Shown in pieces: positions 12,201 to 19,958 of a DNA stretch of 64,000 nucleotides (positions within the stretch are counted from its first letter, which is position 1; every line of letters starts with the position of its first letter). The stretch comes from Nematostella vectensis (taxonomy: Eukaryota; Cnidaria; Anthozoa; Actiniaria; Edwardsiidae), in contig NC_064047.1 of assembly GCF_932526225.1 (NCBI RefSeq), positions 4,401,501-4,465,500 of the forward strand, read 5' to 3'. Under the pieces are notes generated by a model. It was not told the origin of the DNA. It made no database searches and was given only the letters and a program-made list of their open reading frames with translations. A program made the position numbers and the translations under genes.

Positions 12201-13615
12201 AACAGTCAACTGTTATTAACATAGAATTTACAGCTGTTCTTGATGACGTCATCGATGACGTCGTGTCGAGGCACCATATCGTTGCATCCCCTTGACACCT
12301 ACATGACATCTGCCAAGTTAGACCGCCTTATGATTTTTCAATTATGAGATATGTGTATTGCCGTTTTTAGTGACGTCATCGATGACATCATGCCCAGTTG
12401 ACATATCGTTGCACCCCCCTTAACATCTACATGACATCTGCCAAGTTTGGTTGTCTAATGTTGTTTCTACGAGTCAAAATTATAAGTTATAACATTTATG
12501 GGCGATGTGTTCTTACATTTATGGTTGTTATTACATTTATGGGTGACTGTTATTACATTTATGGTTGTTATAACATTTATGGGCATGTGTTCTTACATTT
12601 ATGGGTGTTATAACATTTATGGGTGTTATTACATTTATGGGTGTTATTACATTTATGGGTGTTATTACATTTATGGGTGTTATTACATTTATGGTTGTTA
12701 TTACATTTATTGGTGTTATTACATTTATGGGTGTTATTACATTTATGGGTGATATTACATTTATGGTTGTTATTACATTTATGGGTGATATTACATTTAT
12801 GGGTGTTATTACATTTATGGTTTTTATTACATTTATGGGTGTTATTACATTTATGGGTGTTATTACATTTATGGGTGTTATTACATTTATGGGTCATATT
12901 ACATTTATGGGTGTTATTACATTTATGGTTGTTATTACATTTATGGGTGTTATTACATTTATGGGTGTTATAACATTTATGGGTGTTATTACATTTATGG
13001 TTGTTATTACATTTATGGGTGTTATTACATTTATGGGTGTTATAATATTTATGGGTGTTATTACATTTATGGGTGTTATAACATTTATGGGTGTTATTAC
13101 ATTTATGGGTGTTATTACATTTATGAATGTTATTACATTTATGGGTGATATTACATTTATTGTTGTTATTACATTTATGGTTGATATTACATTTATGGGT
13201 GTTATTACATTTATGGGTGATATTACATTTATGGGTGTTATTACATTTATGGGTGATACAGCCCCTAGGGCTGGAGGAGGGTCCTCATTTTACGAAGCCA
13301 TATAAACACCAAAGTATTTATTTGGGCCGCCTGTGATCTTACGAAAGAGAGAGAAGGCTACAACCCCCACCCACCACCCCCCTCTACCCCCGGTAACACC
13401 ACAATCTTCTATATACACTATTGCTCATTTCTTTTGACTAATACTTTGTCTGTTTCTCAGTTGGACAACCAATCAATGTACTTATGACAGCTCAACCATC
13501 AAAGCAGGAAATAGACAGCTTGCACGCGTTATACTTAAATAAGCTTCGAGAACTGTTTAATAGTCACAAGGGCAAGTATAACGTTCCCAAGGAAACCGAG
13601 CTAATATATCTATAG
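2399..13615 (+). CDS. DGAT2/MOGAT-family acyltransferase (5 exons, 337 aa)
   Basis: Predicted acyl-CoA:mono- or diacylglycerol acyltransferase of the endoplasmic reticulum, making di- or triacylglycerol. Exons: 2399-2649, 3099-3286, 5057-5276, 6359-6558, 13461-13615; all introns are GT-AG and phases join without a break. Residues ~12-60 are hydrophobic and followed by YDWNAPERGG, the family's membrane hairpin region. The catalytic motif YIFGYHPHG has HPHG at residues 111-114. FPGI, VVGGAAE and RKGFIRLAL then LVPVVAYGQND follow in family order. The length matches MOGAT/DGAT2 enzymes (about 335-390 aa). The start ATG at 2399 lies just before the hydrophobic segment; an upstream in-frame extension lacks an ATG. 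The last intron (6.9 kb) contains a complete antisense transposon. Whether it prefers mono- or diacylglycerol cannot be told from sequence alone. Confidence 0.92.
2868..2990 (+). repeat. Dispersed repeat family A, copy 2
   Basis: Diverged copy in intron 1 of the acyltransferase, recognised by the CTTTTTCCATATGATATCTA core and the preceding GGGTCATTTCTT-like segment. Confidence 0.45.
3348..3462 (+). repeat. 33-bp tandem repeat in intron 2
   Basis: About 3.5 copies of a unit containing ACAGGGTATACATTTCAGG and CCTCTCTGTCCTGA. Each copy carries a TTTCAG that resembles a 3' splice site. The related CCTAAACAGGGT motif recurs at about 4580-4680 in the same intron. No exon is supported in the 1.8-kb intron, because exons 2 and 3 join in phase and the joined protein matches the family without a gap. 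Confidence 0.8.
5301..5554. mobile_element. MITE family B, copy 1 (TTAA target)
   Basis: A 246-bp non-coding element (5305-5550) flanked by TTAA on both sides. Terminal inverted repeats of about 30 bp begin AGCCGCATTGTCACCAGTTT and are nearly perfect. TTAA duplications are typical of piggyBac and Kolobok elements, so it is probably a non-autonomous relative of one of them. Confidence 0.85.
5755..5964. mobile_element. MITE family B, copy 2
   Basis: About 202 bp, with TTAA at the left and TTTA at the right, and the same inverted ends (AGCTGCATTGTCACCAGTTT). It lies 200 bp from copy 1 in the same intron and is more diverged. Confidence 0.8.
6083..6305 (+). repeat. ATG/ATGATGACG microsatellite
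   Basis: Imperfect ATG trinucleotide repeat, purest at about 6222-6275. It sits just upstream of the acceptor of acyltransferase exon 4. The run of methionine codons is not coding. Confidence 0.9.
7020..7140 (-). repeat. Dispersed repeat family A, copy 3 (inverted)
   Basis: The reverse complement carries the CCACATGATACCTATGGCTG core with a C-tract. It lies just outside the left end of the transposon that begins at 7178. Confidence 0.55.
7178..7765 (+). repeat. Left-arm 18-bp minisatellite
   Basis: Tandem CCCATAAATGTAATAACA units with recurring variants (CTCATAAATG..., ...GTTACAACAAC). The variants recur in a regular order, which suggests higher-order duplication. Because 18 is a multiple of three, both strands stay open over about 200 codons without being coding. 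Confidence 0.93.
8030..10831 (-). CDS. Putative DDE/D-type transposase of unrecognised family (933 aa, single exon)
   Basis: An intronless open frame starts with ATG at 10831. Residues ~10-130 are extremely basic and helical (Lys/Arg/Glu-rich), resembling a DNA-binding or nuclear segment. Cysteine clusters follow: CLC near residue 390, CNRC near 450. The central region has IHDYSE (Asp522), FTDGCAAQYK (Asp618) and HAKGEQDAAG (Asp659). The spacing of 95 and 40 residues fits an RNase-H-fold DDE/D transposase core. A C-terminal CYCVSC with further cysteines is a possible zinc site. Position inside a unit with inverted ends and target duplications supports a transposase role. I do not recognise a named superfamily. 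The frame is unbroken, so the copy may be recent. Confidence 0.75.
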   Translation of the reverse strand: MNIHMENPVSRKQAAALKKKEIKRAKDKDYYEKNRNKKIAQVIERRKARREETKGKSRTRTEIKKAASKKRRKEQRATAREELERKRQIAREKTRERVRRYRQKNKEEQGQEKKILQNTGERFKNRTSKKRVTDKVKDKLPQTPEKKAEVLETLINSPRTRKILSRQGVVKTPEEEKESNTLKALASDISEGLKHVKRSGSNEKRAAYKALKSLAFGDNIKKSRAKKSLGKLVGLNEKSISKAIKTREEILKGEGESWLYVKRKTRRDALPEEDVEKIYCFWASSASRPTGDKSDFVKNRVGKKQYLTHPKHVLETSQTEAFQEFAKLHPEVKVAQRKFEMLKPYFVKQARERDRKSCLCRKHVETKILFDACMKFRKGVVKTTGNESEESPIFKTLTEAADATLCSKEDGIEHHKIECLERDCNRCSVEKIKLLPEESSNEGSVCWSRYEYLPTGKFLANGQEKKKIALVPKETPPSEMFTYFKKLLEAYPLHSFMAKWQREQLDNLLEHLPLGHVVCIHDYSEGYACRQQDEIQSEFFDVTKASLHVTILHRHAVESKDGITSTEAEPHLIKEHLFVVSDDPTQDHDSVHKAQELIHDYLVNDVGYSIELLHEFTDGCAAQYKSRHCIGDLSCSLADFGYPIQRSFFETSHAKGEQDAAGSHVKQKTSQAVLRRKAKINSAKDMYAYLVANFTEPAATSYAARRTATQLTRRVFFYVPAKGEGAVSRNRDGRKFKEAKGIRKWHCVKTLPQQEKVLVRHRTCYCVSCIVKDEDSCTNKAWLDEWKEVTIPRDGSVAITRQATEQPALEHDTASHMADLAACGSTVAIEAEGDRMYDFYLLKVTSAGVEELEHDYTDDYHNTALRGESVLKGHFYLRDNIHDMTFTLNEKRIAVVYAATVRHICGDLPTKKRGKKLIYKLPLKENEAILAIL
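11935..12203 (+). repeat. Internal 18-bp minisatellite of the transposon
   Basis: Same CATAAATGTAATAACACC unit and variants as the left arm, in the same orientation. With the inverted right arm 285 bp away it could form a long hairpin. Confidence 0.92.
12244..12390. promoter_or_regulatory. Two CRE-like palindromes in a duplicated spacer
   Basis: TGACGTCATCGATGACGTC at 12244 and TGACGTCATCGATGACATC at 12371 each contain the perfect CRE/ATF palindrome TGACGTCA. They lie in two related ~127-bp units that also share CATATCGTTGCA and ACATGACATCTGCCAAGTT. They stand between the internal and right-arm arrays of the transposon, upstream of its antisense gene. A promoter role is inference. Confidence 0.45.
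12488..13260 (-). repeat. Right-arm 18-bp minisatellite
   Basis: Inverse orientation copy of the left-arm array (GTTATTACATTTATGGGT units), about 43 units, ending GGGTGATACA at the element boundary. Confidence 0.93.
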
Positions 13616-14585
13616 AAATCTCAGGCAGGTCTGTTATTAGACAACTACGATGTTACACGCGCTTTCGTGGTATATTACAGGCCGTACTCCGCAAAACTGC
13701 TGAAAGGCATTTTTCGCAATATTTGAACAACCAACCGTGTGATTCTAGAATTTATTTTAGTTATCAATAACATAGTAAGTTTCTTGCATTTTTTTGGCTT
13801 TGCCTATCAAAAATATCAAGGCGGCGGCCCGGTTACGATAACAGAGTTACAGTATCAGCCAATGAAATCAGTGTCTCAGAACCTGAAAACACTTACACTC
13901 TTTTTTTGTTTTTTGAAAGAACGTCTAATTTTCAGTTGAGGCTGGGCCGTTCTTATCTCTGAGTCATTAAGGATGTTCTTAAATTTTTAGTGTATATAAG
14001 AATATAATACCCAATGAATTATTTGTAAGAGAATGGCAAAAATGATCAATAGCAATAAAAAGGTTGATACTTTGACCACAATTTGATTTGGCATTTTAGA
14101 ACGCACCAGGACTGAAAAAGAGAAAAACAAAATCTGCTATCTGAGCCTCGGCATGTTCTTAGTCTTTTTTTTTTTTTTTTTAATTTTATACTATCTCAGG
14201 CTGGAAGTTCTTTTAAAAAAAAAGGTTCTTATAAAAAAGGGTATTCCATAAAGGTCTGTCAGTGAAAATTGTAAATGGTAAATGGCGGTTAAGACCGAAA
14301 GTGCTCATGGGTACCAATAATTCGTAAAGATTAAGGCGTTTAGCGACAATGTCAGAGCAATACATCGATACTTATAATCATGGATAATTGTATGATTTAT
14401 CCATATTCTCCGGCATTTGGTAAAAATTTAATGAGACCCATGTGTTGTGACCAAAGAAGAGAGACGGATTTCCCTCAACGCTTTTATTTACGACTGCGTC
14501 CCCAAGAAAACTCTACGCCGAATTCGCCGAAAACTTACCCCTCAACGGGCGCTTTCAAAGGTCGCTACCGCAAAAGAGCGGTAAC

Positions 14586-14845
14586 AAATTGTCACGAGTG
14601 GTATTCTGTTAATTTCTTCCTGGAAATTGGTGCGATCTCAATGTAATTAATGTGGATGAAAGATCTTACTAAGACCCTTCATCTGTATGAGTTTGGTTTG
14701 ATTCAGATCAATTGCTATCGAATTAAAGCCAATTGTCACGAGTGGTATTCTGTTAATTTCTTCCTGGAAACTGGTGCGATCTCAATGTAATTAATGTGGA
14801 TGACAGATGAGTGGTATTCTGTTAATTTCTTCCTGGAAATTAGTT
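14586..14845 (+). repeat. Duplicated segment (2.5 copies)
   Basis: A segment starting AATTGTCACGAGTGGTATTC and continuing through TTCTTCCTGGAAA and CTCAATGTAATTAATGTGG occurs near 14586 and 14733, with a partial copy at 14809. The GTCACGAGTGG part seeds the neighbouring minisatellite. Confidence 0.75.
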
Positions 14846-14862
14846 TTCAAGACGCTTGTGTT

Positions 14863-15076
14863 CTTCACGAGTGGTTGTCACGAGTGGTTTTTACAAGTGT
14901 TCGTCACCAGTGGTTTTGTCACGAGTGGTTGTCACGAGTGGTTGTTACGAGTGGTTGTCACGAGTAGTTGTCACCAGTGGCTGTCACGAGTGGTTGTCAC
15001 CAGTGGTTTTGTCACCAGTGGTTGTCACGAGTGGTTGTCACGAGTGTTTGTCACGAGTGGTTGACACCAGTGGTAA
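14863..15076 (+). repeat. 13-bp minisatellite GTGGTTGTCACGA
   Basis: About 16 copies of a 13-bp unit alternating CACGA and CACCA, with occasional 15-bp variants (GGTTTTGTCAC). It probably arose by amplifying the GTCACGAGTGG motif of the segment just upstream. Confidence 0.85.
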
Positions 15077-15728
15077 AAAAACGTTTTGACCCCTGCTCAA
15101 AAGAGCTCTTCTGCGGTAGTGACCTTTGGGAGCGGCCGCAAAGTACGCTGGATCCTCGAGCATGACCTCTCATGTGTGACTCGCATAAACTAAATGTCAA
15201 TCAAACGTCTGACGTAACAACGTTACGCGAAGCGCAGCATAATTACCTCTGCTAGTACACACCATGGCTCCTTACATTCAGAACTGTCTATCGCCATTTG
15301 CCATTTGCGCTGACAACCTTTTTGAAATAGTTGTATAATGGTATGATATAAGGGTGAAGGGCTACGGTAAAACTGGCAAAATGACAGTAATTTCTAAAAA
15401 TAGGCGAAAACTGACCGCTTGGCTAGCCAGGTCAATCAGCTTACTGTCAAACACAGCGGTGTCGTTTTAAAATGTCGTTTTAAAATAACGTTACGCACTC
15501 AAAATTCGTTAAAAAATGTTTAGAGTTATAGGATTAAAAAACCCACAGGTCGATAGCTAACACAAAAGAAAGGAATACATCGAGATATAAGAACAAAAAT
15601 GGATCCGTCAGTGCCGTTAAAACCGGTAAAGAACAGGTTTTCTAGTTACTGAAGCGTATCCTAATCATATCAAATTCGCATATTGCGTAAATAATCTATT
15701 TAATTTGTGGTTTGTCAGAGGGGACAAT

Positions 15729-17640
15729 ATGAAAGTCTTTCTTGCCAACAAACAGCCCAAAGTCGCGATCGGAAAGACCCAATTCCGTGGAAAGATCCTG
15801 ACTTCACTTGAGGATAACGTGGGGTTTATGTTTGCGGAGGTTAATCTCGAGAATGGCTTTACAGGAACACTTATCCAACCGTACGATGAACACAACCACT
15901 TGTATTACTTTGTACAAGGTATGAAGGGGAAATTGAAGTTTTGAATTTTAGTAGTACGGATACAGGCCTGTGGCCTGTACCCAGGGGGGGGAAAAGGAAC
16001 AGGCGAACGTAGCCCCCAAACAACGGCCGCAGGTCCACTTTCGGTTCTCAATAGACGTGCTATTTGTAGACAAAACTATAAAGCATAAGCTAGATCAGTC
16101 TGGTTTGTAGTCAAGTCCGACAATAAACATCCCGTGGAGATACAGCAAAGGCATAAAAAAATCTTTTTTTGTTTTTTCACCTCCCCTCCCAGAAAAATTA
16201 GGTCCACTTTTTCGGATTTCGCACCTCTTAAGAAAAATCCTGGGTACGGGCCTGGGATATTGCTTGAGCCCCCTCGAATAATTAGAAGCTTATTTGTTGA
16301 GGTTCTGGGAAGACTGTTATACATTGTATGTTGTTAAAAGGCATTTTTTTATTACAAGATAAATGGATTTTAAAATAAGCGCTTCCCTCGTATAAGGTAC
16401 AAACGAGAACGCGAAAGAACAGAGACGCGACACATATAAGTTAACTGATAAACACAGGAAGAAAAAGGCTCTTCTAGCAGGGAAGGCATTCCCGAGCCTA
16501 GCTGGAGTTGAGCATAGAGGATTTTAGACAAGTTTCGCCGCGCTAGAAAAGGGGGTGTTTTTATATTCAGTGACCACCCCATATATTATCAGCTATATCG
16601 ATATTTCAGGGAAATGTGAGGTGGCAATTGAAAATAAAGAAATATTCGTCGCGACCGCTGACTCAGTGCTTGCCTTGTCATGGGAAACTCAAGCTTCGAT
16701 CAAAGTCTTGGAGCATGCGCGGATCGTCATTGTCTCTGTCCCTCGGGATCCTGCTATGAATCCCGCGAGTGCAGTGTTTCGCACTATGAAGAGCCTGCAA
16801 GACATGGACCGCTGGGTGGACTATGGCAAGGGTATCAGTCGGCGATTTTTCACGAGAAAAGACGGGTTTAACATCACGGTTACTAATACTACGATTGCCC
16901 CCAACGAGAAGGCACCAATGCAGGTAACGGGAACGAGAGTGCGTGGTTCGGTTTTTACTTCAGGGAGTAAAAATTCTGGGGTTAGGGGTATGTCTTTGTT
17001 CTTGTTCGTATCATCGGCCCGAATGCTTTCCGAGGGTTTGTTCATCCTTCGTCGGCACTTCGTGCCGACACTACGCGTATCCAATATCTTTATGGGCCGG
17101 ACGAACAAAGACCGTGTTGACAAACATAATCCACTTCATAATCCGAGCCCCACACCCCCAACAGCGCAACTGATTATATCTCCCCTTACAAAACAATCAC
17201 ACATGACGCGTTGCATAACAAAGTGGAAAGTGTTTATTTTCGTAACAATCTCAATCGCGCGGTAAATGAAACACATTTTGCCGTGCTCCCTTGCTTGCAC
17301 CAAAGGTGGCTTATTCTTTCAAACTTAAAGCTGGAATATACTCTAGATTTTCTAGATGCGTTTTGACTCTCTTGATCTGGTTGTACAGTACCGGCACCAC
17401 TACGAGGCTAACTTCATGGTTAGAGGGAGTGGCAGCTACACGTGGAATGATGGCGCTAGTACCCAGGCCTTCAACGAGACAGACCCAGACACGCGCGACG
17501 GGGTCATGTACTTACTGGATGATCACGACGCGCATGTCTTAACTGGGGGACCCGCTGGTGCAGAGATTGTACTCGCGTTCTTCCCCGCGCTGGAAGGTGA
17601 CGAAGTTCACGACTTTAGCGGTGGTTTCTCCTCCTACTAG
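15729..17640 (+). CDS. Bicupin with ectoine-synthase-like C-terminal domain (3 exons, 262 aa)
   Basis: Exons 15729-15918, 16610-16923 and 17356-17640 join in phase with GT-AG introns. The 262-residue product is about twice the size of ectoine synthase EctC (~130 aa). The second half follows the EctC plan: YRHHYEANFMVRGSGSYTW, then VMYLLDDHDAHVL, then FFPALEGDEVHDFSGG, close to the family's NPPLTGREVHDEDG ending. Glu185, Tyr220 and His228 sit where EctC keeps its iron ligands, with the usual Tyr-to-His gap of eight. The first half has a cupin pattern (PYDEHNHLYYFVQG) but lacks the Glu, Tyr and His equivalents, so it is probably structural. EctC closes N-acetyl-diaminobutyrate to ectoine; whether this protein does so is unknown. 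An acceptor-like TTTGTCAG just before the ATG suggests an unseen 5' leader exon. Confidence 0.85.
15965..16270 (-). repeat. Dispersed repeat family C, copy 1
   Basis: Lies in intron 1 of the bicupin gene. Its reverse complement shares CTGATCTAGCTT, ATAGTTTTGTCTACAAATAGCA and flanking blocks with 24465-24680. The right end, ATCCTGGGTACGGGCCTGGG, resembles dispersed element tails. Confidence 0.55.
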
Positions 17641-19958
17641 AACGATTTTTTTGTGTGCCCCCGAGCGCACACATAAAATAGGCTCGATTTCAAACTCGTT
17701 TCTGTGAGGCCGCTGGAAAATAGAACCTATCCGTCCACAAAGAGAAGGAAGGAAAAAGTGTAGAAAATTCAAAGGTTCTTGAGGATGAAAGAATTTTTTT
17801 CAGAGAAAAAAAACAGTTTTACTTAAACTGATGTTGCACTGTCAATTGTCATTAAGAGACATGTTGTTTATGGACTCTTTGATCCAACAAGATTGACATG
17901 ATATGGTAAGAGGGGTTTCAGCCTGGTCTACCAATACTGCATTTTGAATAATTATAAAATAAACGCAACTTGTGTAATCGTGTAAACTTGTACTACACAC
18001 TAAAGAGAATAAAGGGAAGCTTGTATATTTGTTTTGAAGCCTAGTCTCAGGTATTCATATTGGGTTTCCTGTGCTCATAGATTAACTGTGCACAACTGTA
18101 GGTCCTGGGACGACAACAGAAAAACCGTTCAGGATACATGGCACTAAACTGTTCATTTTACTCATTTATGATAAAAAAACAACCTCAGAACAATAGTGAT
18201 TTTCATTAACCCGTGAACTACACTTTAACATTTTTACACTTTGTGATCTGATTCTATTGTTCTCATTTGTGTTTAACTGACTATTACCCTTTTACTATCA
18301 CACTTTGGTTTACAGGTTAATGAAAACCACTCTAAGTGTGTTTTGGCCTCAATGACACTATGTAAATTTACATGTCCACGTTTTACATCATTATTTGCGA
18401 GATATGGATGTATTACCCCTTTTTATTCCAGATCTCAATAGGTGAAATAAAAATAAAAATATTTTACGTGAGCCTTGGTTATCCCTCAAAATCAGTGCCA
18501 CAGGTACAGCACGGCCAGGAGGGTGTGTTAGGCTAAACTCTGATAAACCAGACCAAACTATTTTCAGGTTGTCTGAAATCATGAAATATTTTGATTAGTC
18601 CAGTAGGTCTCAGGTATCTTGGGGGGACTGCCAGTGCGCTTAGATTTCAAATATATTTTAACTTGACCTGGTTTTCTAGGTTAGCTGGAAAGCGTTTCAA
18701 AAATCAAGGAATGCTCTAGTCAAATTAGAGGGAATATTAAATTTATCAAAATTTAGCCTAATATCTCTGTCCCCCCTGTCCTGGAAACAGCTAGAGTATC
18801 AGGGGCGTAGCCAGGCGGTGGCCTAGGGGTCCCACCCCCCCCCCCCTTCTAACAGCCAAACATACAGTAAATGTATGAGACATTATTTAAAACACAGGAG
18901 AAAATGCCTTGAAAGGGCCTTTTGGCCCCCCTCCTGTTAAAAATCCTGGCTACGCCGCTGAGTTGACCTAGTACAGCAGCTTAGCCAGGATTAGGTGTAA
19001 AGCCAACAGTCAGGGCTATAGCCAGGAGAGTTGGAATGGTCATGTGAATCACCCCACTGAAGTCAGAGATCAAATAAAAAAATAGTTTGCCACTAGCAAG
19101 AGACAAATTAGAAGACAAATTAGTCGTAAAATAAATCAAAATTCTTGCTAGGGCCCAATACAGTCTACCCACAAATATTCACTCAGTGTTTCCAAAAATC
19201 CCTTCTCTTAAAACATAAAAAACCTGAAAAAAAGCAAACAAATATTCTGAAGGTTTCTACAATACATTGGGATGACTGTATACAGATAATAAAGACATGA
19301 TAATAATATATGTAACAAAATGTTCCTCAAAATTGCAAGATTTTTACACTAAATTTTGTTGTCAGGACATCAAAAAAAATGGGTCTTGTCTGGGAAATAT
19401 GTGAAGTCAATCAAATCTGGCAGTCATGATACAACAAGTTTGGTGATGTCCATAGCACGCACTTCAATTCCATGCAGGGCTTTGTCATCAATTGGAATCA
19501 AGCTTGAAATGTTCTTATCTCAATCAGCAATGAGTTTGGTACAAATTCTCCAAAGGCAACCCTTCTTTATGGTTTTAATTTACCTCTGATTATTGGTGCA
19601 GTTTTTGCTTGCATAAGTTGGACCAGTTCATTAGTGGCCTAGTTCATCCATACACATGTTAGTTTAAGCCTAATGGCTCTTCTTCCATGATTTCTTTGCA
19701 GTTAGAAAGTATTGCAATCGGGTGTTATATTTTAACACTATGAAGTCCCTTTTCACTGACTACTGCACTGTCCTATCAAATCACTGCAGTCTGGTGTATT
19801 CAAACGACTCCTGTACAGTCCTATTAAGTCAATGTTTTGATCTGGTGCATTCAAACACTGCTCTCTTACCACTATCAGAATAAAATCAGAATTCCAATGA
19901 GGTGGGACCATATGCAGTCTCCATTGTCTTATCATTTCAGGGTATCCATGTAATGGTT
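17641..19958. other. Convergent 3' flanks of bicupin and palmitoyltransferase genes
   Basis: The bicupin (+) and palmitoyltransferase (-) genes converge here, so both 3' UTRs should lie in this AT-rich stretch. One small inverted-repeat element (18800-18960) is present. No further coding exon is supported. Confidence 0.5.
18800..18960. mobile_element. MITE family D, 161 bp
   Basis: Ends are CAGGGGCGTAGCCAGG and its inverse with one mismatch. CAGGG ends are typical of hAT-type MITEs. No convincing target duplication was seen. Confidence 0.65.

Larger units (their letters stand above)
7178..13260. mobile_element. Complete DNA transposon with minisatellite terminal inverted repeats and GCCCC target duplication
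   Basis: A 6083-bp unit begins TGTATCACCCATAAATGTAA and ends with its exact inverse. It is flanked on both sides by GCCCC (7173-7177 and 13261-13265), read as a 5-bp target site duplication. Both termini are long arrays of one 18-bp unit in opposite orientation: left 7178-7765, right 12488-13260. A third array (11935-12203) lies inside in the left-arm orientation. The interior carries one antisense 933-codon gene (8030-10831) with a DDE/D-like triad. The element sits in the last intron of the acyltransferase gene. The superfamily is not recognised: 5-bp duplications occur in Transib and some hAT elements, but the protein and ends do not obviously match either. Confidence 0.8.
13616..15728. 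other. Intergenic region between acyltransferase and bicupin genes
   Basis: No coding exon is supported apart from a possible 5' leader exon of the bicupin gene, which was not located. It holds a duplicated ~75-bp segment and a 13-bp minisatellite, both listed separately. Confidence 0.5.

Noticed and set aside
7001-13305. Open frames of Ile/Asn/Thr or Phe/Met/Gly/Val repeats
   Set aside because: They come from the 18-bp minisatellite arms of the transposon and are open on both strands.
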